A stretch of DNA of 64,000 nucleotides from E44-bin46 sp964354655 (GTDB lineage Bacteria; Chloroflexota; Dehalococcoidia; Dehalococcoidales; E44-bin46), in the NCBI GenBank assembly GCA_964354655.1, contig CAYHAL010000001.1, positions 121,431 through 185,430 of the forward strand. The letters run 5' to 3'. Under the pieces are notes generated by a model. The model had not been told where the DNA came from and searched no databases. It saw only the letters and a list, made by a program, of their open reading frames with translations. Each line of letters opens with the position of its first letter. The first letter of the stretch is position 1. A program made the position numbers and the translations under genes. Positions 33,835 to 43,072 of the stretch are shown here, one piece after another.

Positions 33835-36800
33835 CTACAGCCGGAGTCGACCTAGACCATCCTCAAAGTCAAATCTGCCATTATTAAGGAATGGCCATTG
33901 TGTTCCCGCATCAGTGCATTGGCTACTTTCGGCGGTGTTAAGAATTGGGGCAAGTTTGATAATCTCGTTATAGATGCTGGGAACTGCAGGGTAGTCCATT
34001 GGATAGCCCAGGGAGGTAGATAAAGCTGAGATAATCTCCCAATTCTTCTTGCCAGCTGGTGGTGAGATAGCCGGGTGCAGGTGCTGAATTCGGCGCTCGC
34101 AATTAATGTAGGTGCCCTCGCTTTCAGCGAAATTGGCTCCGGGAAGAATTACATCGGGATAAGGCGGTTTTTCTGGGCGTGCAGTATCTATAAGCACCGA
34201 GAAAACCGGCACTTCAAAAAATATGGCATTGCCTATTTTCCCAGCGTCGCCACCTAAAACAAGGATGCCTTGGATGTTACCTTTCTCTATTCCTTGGGCA
34301 ATGGCACTTTTTCCCCTCTCAGTAGGTATAGGCTTACCCCAGGCAGTTTCAAACTTCTGTCTGATAGCTGGATTAGTGATGGTTTGCTGTCCGGGGAGGT
34401 AGTCCGGGTTCACCCCCATGTCAATCAATCCTTGAGCGTTGCCAGTAGTGTGGAGGGCTATTATCCCGGCACCACTTCGCCCTACGTTGCCGGTGATTAA
34501 TGCCAGGTCGTTGATTAAGACGAGCTCGGCGGGGGTGATGGTATCAGCATTTACTATTATTACTGGTCTTTGGGCTTGAATATAAAGGTGTATGGCTTCA
34601 ATGATTCTTGCCGGTTTTATCCAAAGTGTGTCGGCAATCTTCTCTAGCGGGTATTTTTTCACCCCATTGGCAAGTCGTTCAAAGCCGGTGGTTCGGAGGC
34701 GGACAAAATCATAATTAACCAGACCATAAGACAGGATGTAATTCAGCATGGCTCTAAGCAGCCCTGTGCTTGTTCTTGGACTAACCTTCACCGTGATGTT
34801 GGCTAGGGGGTCTATCCTGGTGGCTCGGTGATTAAATGTAACCAGTTTGCTTCCTTTGGCTACTGCCTCCCTGACTTTGAGAGCGATTATCGGATAGTCC
34901 TCGGTGAGGTCACAGCCGAAGACGATGATGAGGTCACTGGCTAGAATGTCGTTATAAGAGCAGGTGGAAGCATTCTTCCCCAGACTCTTGGCTAATTCTT
35001 CACTCACTGTAGGGACGCTTAGGCTGCCTATATTATTGGTGCCTAAGGCGACTCGAGCCAGCTTTTGGGCTAGGTAGTTCTCTTCATTAGTCAATAGGGG
35101 GGATGACAAGACAGCCAGCCTGTCGCCACCGCTTCGCTCCCTGATTTGTCTCAGACCGCCACTGGCCAAGGCTATGGCTTCCTCCCAACTGGCTTCAATT
35201 AGGTTGCCATTTCGTTTAATAAGTGGCGTTGTCAGCCGGTTTAAGTCGTGGAGAGAGCAGGGGTTAAAGGCACCCTTCTTACACAGGTTGCCATTATTTA
35301 CCGGGCTGCTAATCGGGGAGGTAACTTTTACTATTCTATCTTCGATGATATTCAATCCTAGGTTGCAGCCAATACCACAGTAGGGACAAATAGTGGGCAC
35401 AGTATCAAGTTTCCAGGGTCCTGACTTAGGCAAGTGAATTTTAGGGGTTATAGCGCCGGTAGGGCAGGTAGAAATACACTGCCCGCAGGATATACAGTTC
35501 GTTTCTCGTAGAGGCAAACCCATGGCTGGCTCAACCCTGGTGACAAAGCCGCGGTTAGTAAAGCCCAGGGCATTGATACCCAAAACCTCGTCGCATATTC
35601 TGACACAACGACCACATAAAATACATTTATTTTGGTCTATCAGGATGTGGGGGTGCTCGTCCTCATTTATCGGCAGGTGGCGCTTACCGCCGGCATAGTG
35701 GGAATCGTTTACCTGATACTCGGTGGCCAGCTCTCGCAACCGGCAATCAAATACATCTTGACAGCCACAGGCTAGGCAGCGCTCTGCCTCACGTTTAGCC
35801 ATTTCCTCGGTGAACCCGAGCTCAATCTCAGCAAAGTTCCCCTTTCGATCTTCCGGGTCCAGGACGGGCATTTCAGTCCTTGGGATACGCTCTACCTGCT
35901 GATAGTCGGTGATGTCAATCTCGTCTAATTCACCCTTACTGCAATTATAAGGTTTTGTCTCTGGCACAATTGGTTGGCTGTTCAGGTACTGGTTGATGGA
36001 AACTGCCACCCTTCGTCCAGCAGCTACCGCTTCGATGACAGTGGCCGGGCCTGAGGTACAGTCGCCACCAGCGAATACCCCTTCCACTGAGGTTTCCATT
36101 GTTTCCTTGGTGTTGATGTATCCTTTTCGGTTGAGCTTTATCCCACTATCTTGGTCAAAGCCGGAAGGGTCAAGGGTCTGGCCAATAGCCGCAATTACGG
36201 TATTTACTTTCATGGTGAATTCTGAGCCAGCAACTGGCTCTGGTCTTCGCCTACCTGAGCTGTCAGGTTCTCCCAGCACCATTCTGATGCATTCCATGGA
36301 GTCAACCTTACCGTTCCGGGCACTTACCCTTACCGGTGCGGCTAGGAATTGAATTCTGATTCCTTCTTGCTCCGCCTGCTCTACTTCCTCCTTGTTAGCT
36401 GGCATTTCATCCCTTGACCGGCGGTAAACAATGGTCACTTCCTTGGCTCCTAGCCGTAGGGCAGTCCGGGCAACATCCACCGCCGTATTGCCGCCACCGA
36501 TGACTGCTACCCTCTTTCCTAATGTTACCTGCTTCCCCAGGGCTACATCTTTAAGGAATTCAATCCCGGAAAGAACGCCGAGCAAGTCTTCCCCCTTGAT
36601 TTTCATCTTCTGGTCGGTTTGAGCACCAAGGGCAACAAAGATGGCTTCATAACCCCTGGTTTTAAGGCTGTCAATGGTAAAATCTTTGCTCAAAGACACG
36701 TTATAGCGAATTTCATGGCATAGATTGGCGATGGCAGCTATTTCCTTATCCAGGATTGCTTTGGGGAGGCGGTATTCGGGGATGCCATATCTCAGCATTC

Positions 36801-37488
36801 CCCCGAGCTGTGGATTAGCTTCAAAGATGGTTACCTCATGCCCCTCAAGGGCAAGGTAATAGGCGGCTGATAAGCCGGCTGGGCCTCCGCCGACAATAGC
36901 CACTCTGTGTCCGGTGGCTGGCTTGGGCTGAGGTATATAGGAGGCTCCATTATTCTGGTCATAATCAGCCACAAACCGCTTCAGGGCATTTATGGCTACC
37001 GCTTCATCTACCAGATTCCGGCGGCACTTAGTCTCGCAGAAGCGGGGGCATACCCGCCCACAGACAAGAGGGAGGGGATTTGACTGCTTAATTAGTTTTA
37101 TCGCTTCTTGGTATTGACCATTGGCGGTAAGGGCAATATGTCCCTGAATATCTATTCCTGCCGGGCAGGCAAGCTTACACGGGGCAATACAATCACCATA
37201 GTGGTCGGAGAGGAGCAGTTCCAGAGCCATCCGGCGCATATTGATAAGGTCGTCGCTTTCCGTCCTTACCACCATACCTTCGGTTACTGGTGTGATACAC
37301 GCTGGCGTGATTTCACGACTACCTTCTACTTCTACCAAGCAGAGCCGGCAGGCAGCTGTAGGTTTCAGACGAGGGTCATGGCATAAGGTAGGTATCTTGA
37401 CCCCATTCCGCTCAGCCACCTCCAAAATGGTGGTCCCGGCTTCTACTTCCACTCTTTCCCCATTTAATGTAAATGAGACCTTAGGCAT
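33835..37488 (-). CDS. GltD-NuoG-formate-dehydrogenase-like fusion oxidoreductase
   Basis: One chain of 1217 residues. Order: [2Fe-2S] NuoG-type domain (1-78, CHDP...CRLC...C63), GltD-type Fe-S helical domain (100-170), FAD site VAIVGGGPAGLSAAYYL (196-212), pyridine-nucleotide site VAVIGGGNTAVDVARTAL (327-344), GltD end to about 500, ferredoxin-like 2x[4Fe-4S] (622-676), then a molybdopterin-enzyme domain with its own 4Fe-4S (CPYCGIGC 701-708, NGNLCKKG 732-739). Where formate dehydrogenases have the Cys/Sec-His pair before SPTVAGL, the chain reads NNIGSLSVPTVSEEL (818-832), so no Cys, Sec or adjacent His is seen. It resembles a NuoG-like, catalytically silent scaffold. It follows NuoF- and NuoE-like genes by 9 and 37 bp gaps. 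Confidence 0.88.
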   Translation of the reverse strand: MPKVSFTLNGERVEVEAGTTILEVAERNGVKIPTLCHDPRLKPTAACRLCLVEVEGSREITPACITPVTEGMVVRTESDDLINMRRMALELLLSDHYGDCIAPCKLACPAGIDIQGHIALTANGQYQEAIKLIKQSNPLPLVCGRVCPRFCETKCRRNLVDEAVAINALKRFVADYDQNNGASYIPQPKPATGHRVAIVGGGPAGLSAAYYLALEGHEVTIFEANPQLGGMLRYGIPEYRLPKAILDKEIAAIANLCHEIRYNVSLSKDFTIDSLKTRGYEAIFVALGAQTDQKMKIKGEDLLGVLSGIEFLKDVALGKQVTLGKRVAVIGGGNTAVDVARTALRLGAKEVTIVYRRSRDEMPANKEEVEQAEQEGIRIQFLAAPVRVSARNGKVDSMECIRMVLGEPDSSGRRRPEPVAGSEFTMKVNTVIAAIGQTLDPSGFDQDSGIKLNRKGYINTKETMETSVEGVFAGGDCTSGPATVIEAVAAGRRVAVSINQYLNSQPIVPETKPYNCSKGELDEIDITDYQQVERIPRTEMPVLDPEDRKGNFAEIELGFTEEMAKREAERCLACGCQDVFDCRLRELATEYQVNDSHYAGGKRHLPINEDEHPHILIDQNKCILCGRCVRICDEVLGINALGFTNRGFVTRVEPAMGLPLRETNCISCGQCISTCPTGAITPKIHLPKSGPWKLDTVPTICPYCGIGCNLGLNIIEDRIVKVTSPISSPVNNGNLCKKGAFNPCSLHDLNRLTTPLIKRNGNLIEASWEEAIALASGGLRQIRERSGGDRLAVLSSPLLTNEENYLAQKLARVALGTNNIGSLSVPTVSEELAKSLGKNASTCSYNDILASDLIIVFGCDLTEDYPIIALKVREAVAKGSKLVTFNHRATRIDPLANITVKVSPRTSTGLLRAMLNYILSYGLVNYDFVRLRTTGFERLANGVKKYPLEKIADTLWIKPARIIEAIHLYIQAQRPVIIVNADTITPAELVLINDLALITGNVGRSGAGIIALHTTGNAQGLIDMGVNPDYLPGQQTITNPAIRQKFETAWGKPIPTERGKSAIAQGIEKGNIQGILVLGGDAGKIGNAIFFEVPVFSVLIDTARPEKPPYPDVILPGANFAESEGTYINCERRIQHLHPAISPPAGKKNWEIISALSTSLGYPMDYPAVPSIYNEIIKLAPILNTAESSQCTDAGTQWPFLNNGRFDFEDGLGRLRL

Positions 37489-37497
37489 TACCTCTCC

Positions 37498-39270
37498 TTA
37501 GTGAACAGATATGGCATCAAGTCGGCACACCTTCATGCATAATCCGCAGCGAATACACTTTTCATTATCAATAACGTAAGGCTTCTTTTTCTCTCCCGAG
37601 ATGGCTCCAGTGGGGCAATATTTAACACAAAGCCCGCACCCGGGGCATTTCTCCGGGATAATTTCATAGGTAATTAGGGCGTGGCATTTCTTGGCTGGGC
37701 ATTTCTTTTCATGGATATGGGCTTCATATTCATCGCGGAAGTACTTAATCGTGGTTAACACCGGATTGGGCGCCGTCTGTCCTAGCCCACACAGCGAAGC
37801 CCTCTTTACATTGCGAGCTAATTCCTCAAGGAGCTCTATATCTCCCTCTTTGCCGTTACCCTCGGTAATCCGTTGCAAGACCTCCAGCATACGCAAGGTT
37901 CCGATTCGACAGAAGGTGCACTTGCCGCAGGATTCAGCTTGAGTGAAATTGAGGAAGAATTTGGCTATGTCTATCATGCAGCTACTTGTATCCATGACTA
38001 TTAATCCGCCCGAGCCCATGATGGCACCGGTATTAGTTACCGACTCATAATCTATCGGGGTATCGGCTAGACTGGCGGGGATGACGCCGCCTGACGGACC
38101 GCCAATCTGGATGGCTTTGAATCCCAGCCCAGTTGAGGTTCCACCACCGATGTCAAAGACAATCTCCCTTATGGTTATACCCATAGGCACCTCTATTAGC
38201 CCGCCGCGGGCTATCTTACCAGCCAGGGCGAAAACCTTTGTCCCCTTGCTCTTCTCGGTGCCATATTTACTATAGGTTTCAGCACCGTGGAGGATAATCC
38301 AGGGTATGTTAGCTAGAGTCTCTACATTATTAATGGTGGTGGGTTTGCCCCATAAGCCTGACTGGGCAGGAAAGGGAGGGCGGAATCTAGGCATTCCCCG
38401 TCGCCCCTCTAGGGACATAATGAGGGCCGTTTCCTCTCCGCAGACAAAAGCCCCGGCACCTTGTCTAATTTTTATATTGAAGTCAAAATCATAGCCCAGG
38501 ATGCTATTACCTATAAACCCTGCCTCCCTCGCCCGAGCTAGGGCTACCTCTAATCGCTGCACTGCGAACGGGTACTCGGCTCTTACATAAATATAGCCCT
38601 CTGAGGCGCCGACGGCGTAGCCAGCTATCAGCATGCCTTCAATAACACTGTGAGGGTCGCTTTCTAGAACGCTTCTATCCATGAACGCCCCAGGGTCACC
38701 TTCATCGGCGTTACAAATTATGTATTTTTGTGCCCCCGGGGACTTTCTGGCAAAGCCCCATTTGATACCGGTAGGGAAGCCGGCTCCGCCCCTCCCCCTC
38801 AAGCCGGAATTAGTGACCTCACTAATTACCTCTTGGGGTGACATGCTGCGCAATACCTTATCTATTGCCTTGTAGCCATCGGCGGCTAAATAATCATCAA
38901 TAGATTCGGGGTCAATTACGCCACAGTTTCGGAGAACAATCCTCTTCTGTTTAGCTAGAAGGCTGTTTATTTCCTTGTCCGGTATAATCCACTCGGTAAC
39001 CGGCTTGCCTCCAATAAGGTGTTCATTGATTATCCGGTCAACCTTCTCGGGGGTAACCCTGCCGTAGAATGTGCGTCCGTTTTGGGGGGATGAAACCTCA
39101 ACCAATACCTCGTTGTAGCACATACCCATACACCCAGTTCGCTTCAGCTTCACATCCAGCCCCTTATTCTGAAGCTGGGTGCTTAGAGCCTCGTATACCT
39201 TTCTGCCGCCAGCGGCTATGCCACAGGCGGCAAGCCCTATCTTTATTAGCCAACTTTTATCTCTTTCCAA
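37498..39270 (-). CDS. NuoF-like NADH-binding flavoprotein (HydB/HndC type)
   Basis: A 590-residue protein with an N-terminal thioredoxin-like [2Fe-2S] domain (C15...CMGMC), then the NuoF core: GLRGRGGAGFPTG for NADH, NADEGDPGAFMDR and FVCGEETALIMSLEG for FMN, SLBB, the 4Fe-4S motif ESCGKCTFCRIGT, and two C-terminal ferredoxin clusters (CPGCGLCVKYCPTGAI and CIRCGLCMKVCRLDAI). This five-part layout is typical of soluble hydrogenase or formate-dehydrogenase diaphorase subunits, including electron-bifurcating ones. It oxidises or produces NAD(P)H and passes electrons to the large fused subunit. It lies in an operon with NuoE- and NuoG-like genes. Confidence 0.93.
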   Translation of the reverse strand: MERDKSWLIKIGLAACGIAAGGRKVYEALSTQLQNKGLDVKLKRTGCMGMCYNEVLVEVSSPQNGRTFYGRVTPEKVDRIINEHLIGGKPVTEWIIPDKEINSLLAKQKRIVLRNCGVIDPESIDDYLAADGYKAIDKVLRSMSPQEVISEVTNSGLRGRGGAGFPTGIKWGFARKSPGAQKYIICNADEGDPGAFMDRSVLESDPHSVIEGMLIAGYAVGASEGYIYVRAEYPFAVQRLEVALARAREAGFIGNSILGYDFDFNIKIRQGAGAFVCGEETALIMSLEGRRGMPRFRPPFPAQSGLWGKPTTINNVETLANIPWIILHGAETYSKYGTEKSKGTKVFALAGKIARGGLIEVPMGITIREIVFDIGGGTSTGLGFKAIQIGGPSGGVIPASLADTPIDYESVTNTGAIMGSGGLIVMDTSSCMIDIAKFFLNFTQAESCGKCTFCRIGTLRMLEVLQRITEGNGKEGDIELLEELARNVKRASLCGLGQTAPNPVLTTIKYFRDEYEAHIHEKKCPAKKCHALITYEIIPEKCPGCGLCVKYCPTGAISGEKKKPYVIDNEKCIRCGLCMKVCRLDAISVH

Positions 39271-39307
39271 GGTTGTAAATCTCTCCTTTTTATGTGTGTT
39301 TACCGGC

Positions 39308-39817
39308 TTACCCTGCTGAAGTGGGCACGTCCTTCTTCCGAATTTGGGTCACAATCTTGTCAACGGCTTCAGGGGTGAGTCGCCCGTAAGCTTCACTATT
39401 GAGCATTATGCAGGGAGCTAAGCTGCAGCAGCCGAGGCAAGCCACTCGCTCTACGGTGAATACGTTGTCTTGGCTAGTTTCTCCTTCTTTGGCACCTGTA
39501 ACCTGGGCTAGTCTTTCAGACACCATTTCGGCACCACCCAAGTGGCAGGCGGTGCCGTGGCAAACCTTAATTAGATTCTTACCTTGAGGCTGGAGCCTGA
39601 ACTGGGCGTAGAAGGTGACTATGCCAAATATCTCACTAGCCGGGGTATTTATGTTGTTGGCTATGCGTTGTATCGCTACCGGAGGTATATAGCCGAAGGT
39701 GTCCTGAATCTCTTGGAGGATGGATATCACCGCCCCGGGTTCCACATTGTGTTTGTGGACTATGGCATCAATCCCGGCAAAGCTGGGCTTCTCCTTGGCG
39801 TTAGCTTCAATAACCAT
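39308..39817 (-). CDS. NuoE-like [2Fe-2S] subunit (HydC/HndA type)
   Basis: A 169-residue thioredoxin-fold ferredoxin: the helical N-terminus (ISILQEIQDTFGYIPPVAIQRIA) and four ligand Cys in KVCHGTACHLGG and ERVACLGCCSLAP, giving the CxxxxC...CxxxC pattern of NuoE. ATG 39817 has AAGGAG at the right distance; a longer open frame to 39937 has no such site. It is upstream of the NuoF-like gene and transfers electrons between its FMN and the downstream clusters. Confidence 0.93.
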   Translation of the reverse strand: MVIEANAKEKPSFAGIDAIVHKHNVEPGAVISILQEIQDTFGYIPPVAIQRIANNINTPASEIFGIVTFYAQFRLQPQGKNLIKVCHGTACHLGGAEMVSERLAQVTGAKEGETSQDNVFTVERVACLGCCSLAPCIMLNSEAYGRLTPEAVDKIVTQIRKKDVPTSAG

Positions 39818-39908
39818 GTTATCTCCTTTGGCTTGGTCTTCTTCGTAGCCTTGTAGGTTTAGGAGGCGCATGAGACTACACACCACTGTGGCGTAAGGTT
39901 TTGAGAAG

Positions 39909-40175
39909 CTACCGCTTGGAGGCCTGGTGGCGCTCAAACATGCTGACGATTCTCAGAATCTCCAAATCCTTGACCCATTTCTTGGCTCGAATCTTGCTAA
40001 CTGTTGCCTCCACAGTCACCGGTGCATCTACTATAATCACTATATCGTGGGAGCCAATGACAGGGTCAACAAAATCCACCCCGGGTATCTCCTCCAGTTC
40101 TCTTAGCGCGGTGATAAACTCCTGCTGCTCCAGGTCATCGGCAACATCAACTAGTAGATACGCTCTCACCCCCAT
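39909..40175 (-). CDS. Stand-alone AsnC/Lrp-type RAM domain protein
   Basis: An 88-residue protein matching the effector-binding RAM domain of Lrp/AsnC regulators (RAYLLVDVADDLEQQEFITALRELEE, then DIVIIVDAPVTVEA, SKIRAKKWV and ILRI). There is no DNA-binding domain. ATG 40175 follows AAGGAGG. Stand-alone RAM proteins bind small ligands and form rings. Position at the head of the NuoEFG-like operon suggests sensing of an amino acid or metabolite, which is inference. Confidence 0.82.
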   Translation of the reverse strand: MGVRAYLLVDVADDLEQQEFITALRELEEIPGVDFVDPVIGSHDIVIIVDAPVTVEATVSKIRAKKWVKDLEILRIVSMFERHQASKR

Positions 40176-40216
40176 TTTAGTTCCTCCTTGCCAAGAATCG
40201 TGTGCTTTAAAGCCTT

Positions 40217-40420
40217 CTATCTCATTTTCTTTTCGCAATCCCGGCAGGCTACAATCGGCGGGAAGAATCTAGTTAGAAGCCCCATCTCCTCAAGCGGCTT
40301 AGAGCTTCCACAAAATTGGCACCTGAAGGTTATCTCCTTGGTTACCTTTGCCTCTGATTTCTTTTTCTTTACTACTTCCGTTGTATATATCCTTCTATTA
40401 CCAGCTATGAGTATTTTCAA
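40217..40420 (-). CDS. Small zinc-binding protein
   Basis: A 67-residue basic protein with two CxxC knuckles (FRCQFCGSSKPLEE and ACRDCEKK), a probable single zinc ribbon. I start at TTG 40420 because AGGAAGG lies 8-9 nt upstream inside the end of the sugar nucleotidyltransferase gene, overlapping it by 23 bp. A longer in-frame ATG at 40474 has no ribosome site. The function is not known. It sits between the nucleotidyltransferase and the RAM-domain gene. Confidence 0.6.
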   Translation of the reverse strand: MKILIAGNRRIYTTEVVKKKKSEAKVTKEITFRCQFCGSSKPLEEMGLLTRFFPPIVACRDCEKKMR

Positions 40421-41519
40421 TTTGGGTAGCCTTCCTATGGCTGGAAGTGACCACCCCGCTGATAACCTGCTCACTGGTCTCTATCTTGGTATTAGTGCCA
40501 ACGATACACTGTTTAACACTGACGCCGGCACCAATATTAACGCCTGCCCATAGTACCGCTGCCTCTAGACTGACACTGTCTCCAATATAGCAATCTGGAC
40601 CAATAACCACCGGTCCCTTAATATATGCTTTTTGGTCTATTTGGCATTTGCTGCCAATTATTGCTGGTCCAGCTATCTTGGCTGAAGGATGGATAATAAC
40701 ACCCTTGTCGCAGCATACTCCGTCCCTGCTTAAACCATTAATCAGGGCGCTTTTTGCTTTTAATAACAAAAGGTCGCAATTCAGGCGGAGGTATTTCTCT
40801 GGTGTCCCCATATCAAGCCAGTAGCCGCTAAATGGATAGCTGTAGACTGGCTCACCAAGCTCGAGAAGGAGTGGAAACAGCCCCTTCTCAAACGTGTAAT
40901 AGGCATTTGTTGGCACATGCTTCAAAACCCCTGGCTCAAGGAGATAGATGCCAGCGTTTATCCAGTTGGTAGTTACCTGGCTAGGGCTAGGTTTTTCCAC
41001 AAAGCGCCTGACCCTGTTATCACTATCGGTTTCAACTATCCCGAAGGCACAGGGGTTATCCACCCAGGTCAGGGCTATGGTTGCCTTTGCCCCTTTGCTG
41101 CGATGAAAGGCAAGCATATCGGCGATATCGAGTTCGGTGAAGACGTCCCCATTAAGGACGACAAAGGTGCTGTCTAAGTACTGCTCAGCATTCTTTACCG
41201 CCCCGGCGGTGCCCAGTGGATTATCTTCCACAGTATAGTGCAGTTGTATCCCTAAGTTACTGCCGTCCCCAAAATAATTCCGAATTACCTCTGGGAGATA
41301 GCTCAGTGCCAGAATGACATCGTTAACCCTATAGTTCCTAAGGTAGGCGATGATATGTTCTAAAAAGGGGCGATTTAGCACCGGCACCATGGACTTGGGT
41401 GTCCAGTAGGTGAGGGGGCGTAACCTTGTGCCCTCGCCACCAGCCAGGATAACTGCTTTCAGCGGTGGGCTTGGTCTTTCTATCCGACTCAAATTATTAG
41501 CTTGGTTTGAAATTGCCAA
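40398..41519 (-). CDS. Sugar-1-phosphate nucleotidyltransferase with left-handed beta-helix tail
   Basis: 373 residues. The N-terminal half is a nucleotidyltransferase (AVILAGGEGTRLRPLTYWTPKSMVPV; NGDVFTELD for the metal Asp; NAGIYLLEP; WLDMGTPEKYL). The C-terminal half is a hexapeptide-repeat beta-helix (IHPSAKIAGPAIIGSKCQI, AYIKGPVVIGPDCYIGDSV, INIGAGV-like). This is the GDP-mannose pyrophosphorylase/glucose-1-phosphate thymidylyltransferase type, used to make nucleotide sugars for glycans. The annotated start is TTG 41519 and is uncertain. A role in surface glycosylation fits the large surface protein and GH130 genes but is inference. Confidence 0.88.
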   Translation of the reverse strand: MAISNQANNLSRIERPSPPLKAVILAGGEGTRLRPLTYWTPKSMVPVLNRPFLEHIIAYLRNYRVNDVILALSYLPEVIRNYFGDGSNLGIQLHYTVEDNPLGTAGAVKNAEQYLDSTFVVLNGDVFTELDIADMLAFHRSKGAKATIALTWVDNPCAFGIVETDSDNRVRRFVEKPSPSQVTTNWINAGIYLLEPGVLKHVPTNAYYTFEKGLFPLLLELGEPVYSYPFSGYWLDMGTPEKYLRLNCDLLLLKAKSALINGLSRDGVCCDKGVIIHPSAKIAGPAIIGSKCQIDQKAYIKGPVVIGPDCYIGDSVSLEAAVLWAGVNIGAGVSVKQCIVGTNTKIETSEQVISGVVTSSHRKATQIENTHSW

Positions 41520-41720
41520 TTATTTTAACCCCAAGACGAGCTTGTAGTCAAGCTTATTTCCCTTATAGGACTGAACGCTTCGCTCAGCGAATAATGCTAA
41601 GGGGTGGCTCAGTTCTACTTTAGCAATTCCGCATCCAGGGCACCTGTGTCGGGGCTGCCGGCATATGTGTATGACCTGGAACGTTATATGGGAGCCAAAG
41701 AAGTAGGCTGGCTCTGGTTA

Positions 41721-42050
41721 CTACTTTTTTGAAGACCACCCCGCCTTTTTCAACATCTCGCGTGCCATCAGTGTACTCGGCACATCACCCCTGGCGACGG
41801 TTATGGCGACTTCCCGGCCGACTGCTTTTGCCACCTTGGCTACTGCTTCATGGGAGAAGCCAGGGCAAAGAGCGAGAGACTGAACCCCAGCATTTTGAAC
41901 CAGTTCCTTGCATACATCAACGACTTGGTCAAAATTCCCCGAGTCAGCGACTACCGTGGTAATTTCAAGCTTAGGGGTCTTGATTGAAGCCCTGTGCTTC
42001 TTGGGGTCAGCCTTAGGCGCCATGACGACCATTGCCATTTTGAAAGCCAT
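41721..42050 (-). CDS. Small conserved protein (DUF6506-like)
   Basis: A 109-residue soluble alpha/beta protein: KMAMVVMAPKADPKKHRASI, LALCPGFSHEAVAKVAKAVG and ITVARGD. The pattern resembles proteins annotated DUF6506, though I recognise this only by pattern. ATG 42050 follows AAAGGAGG. It has no cysteine cluster or membrane segment. It has no clear operon partner; GGCT is 43 bp upstream on the same strand. Confidence 0.6.
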   Translation of the reverse strand: MAFKMAMVVMAPKADPKKHRASIKTPKLEITTVVADSGNFDQVVDVCKELVQNAGVQSLALCPGFSHEAVAKVAKAVGREVAITVARGDVPSTLMAREMLKKAGWSSKK

Positions 42051-42092
42051 AACCCGCCTCCTTTCATTTATTTTATATTTTGGTGAGCCAAA

Positions 42093-42491
42093 TCACACCA
42101 GTCCCCAGTCTCTACACCCCTGCTGAATGATGGATAGATACTCCGGGGAAGGCGGGGTTTCTTCTGATTGCCTCGCCTTGATATAGGTTATAGCTTCTAC
42201 CGGCTCACCCTTTTCCTTAAATACTGTAACCTTTAACCTATTGTAGTTATCGGGATAACCCTCTTTGCTGTCCAACTGCCTCAGGTCTCTGTCTGAGATG
42301 TCATAAATAGCCCCCAGCACCTTCTCCCCTCTAAACGGCTTGATGCTAGTCACCCCACCTCGCCGCTGCCGAGACCAGCCAACAAAGACCAGCTTGTAAT
42401 TAGGCAGGGTGGCGATAAACCTGGGCTTGCTGTCAGGGCAGCGCTCCAGCATCTGCTTTTGATTTAGATTACTGCCGTAGGCAAAGTAGTA
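42093..42491 (-). CDS. Gamma-glutamylcyclotransferase-like (GGCT/AIG2) protein
   Basis: A 132-residue protein starting MYYFAYGSNLN, the substrate-loop YGSNL signature of GGCT folds, with the catalytic Glu likely in LDSKEGYPDNYNR. The family cleaves gamma-glutamyl amines or dipeptides to 5-oxoproline. ATG 42491 is chosen because family members begin there; a TTG at 42515 is the alternative. The substrate is not known. A link to gamma-glutamyl-amine catabolism would fit the methylamine genes but is speculative. Confidence 0.85.
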   Translation of the reverse strand, partial: YYFAYGSNLNQKQMLERCPDSKPRFIATLPNYKLVFVGWSRQRRGGVTSIKPFRGEKVLGAIYDISDRDLRQLDSKEGYPDNYNRLKVTVFKEKGEPVEAITYIKARQSEETPPSPEYLSIIQQGCRDWGLV

Positions 42492-42556
42492 CATCCTGAC
42501 CAATCCTAGCCTCAATCCTAGCCGTTGTCAATATAACCACTGTTAGCCCAGGGTTA

Positions 42557-42794
42557 GGGATTGTTTATTAACCCACCTTTATCCCCCTCCCTTATAAAGG
42601 GAGGGGGAAATTGGTTATATAAGGGAGGCTTCGCCTCCCTTTGACTCTCCGTAACATGGATATATATTCCTATCATGGGGAAGAGACTTTAGAGAGGGGC
42701 TTTGCCCCTCTCTTACTTATACTCCCCCTTCCCTGAAAGAGGTAGGTGAAGTCCTTGCATGAGGGGGCTAGGGGATAGGTTTATAAACAATCTC
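42557..42794. mobile_element. MITE-like element with TA target duplication
   Basis: A 238-bp non-coding unit flanked by TA on both sides (42555-42556 and 42795-42796). The ends form terminal inverted repeats: 42556-42573 and 42778-42795 match at 16 of 18 positions (AG-R-GATTGTTTAT-W-AACC). Inside are three perfect hairpins: 42583-42593/42597-42607, 42621-42629/42633-42641, and 42691-42700/42704-42713, each with a 3-nt loop. TA duplication plus TIR suggests mobilisation by an IS630/Tc1-mariner-type transposase in trans. No ORF inside. Confidence 0.7.
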
Positions 42795-42888
42795 TAGGTA
42801 TTGACAAGTCAAACCGACCTAAGCAATGAAGCCCGTTAGCTTTGACAGGGCTTCATCTTTTATTATACTATTCAGACGATTTGGTATT

Positions 42889-42970
42889 GGGGGAGTGCCG
42901 GAACTGGCAGACGGGCGCGGCTTAGGACCGCGTGCCTTAGGGCGTGTGGGTTCGAGTCCCACCTTCCCCA
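42889..42970 (+). tRNA. tRNA-Leu (anticodon TAG)
   Basis: An 82-nt class II tRNA: acceptor GGGGGAG with CTTCCCC (one G-T pair), D-arm, anticodon stem CGCGG/CCGCG with loop CTTAGGA (anticodon TAG, reads CUN), a variable arm, T-arm GTGGG TTCGAGT CCCAC and discriminator A. Confidence 0.95.
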
Positions 42971-43072
42971 GTAGATATTATTCCCCTTCTTGATAAAGTG
43001 TCATGTTATTCCTGATTCAGAGCATCCTTAATTCTTTGCGGAAGCGATTATCTGGAAAAGCACTGGGCAGAC

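Noticed and set aside
33835..37488. A selenocysteine formate dehydrogenase
   Set aside because: No in-frame TGA is present, and neither Cys nor Sec is seen at the expected catalytic position.
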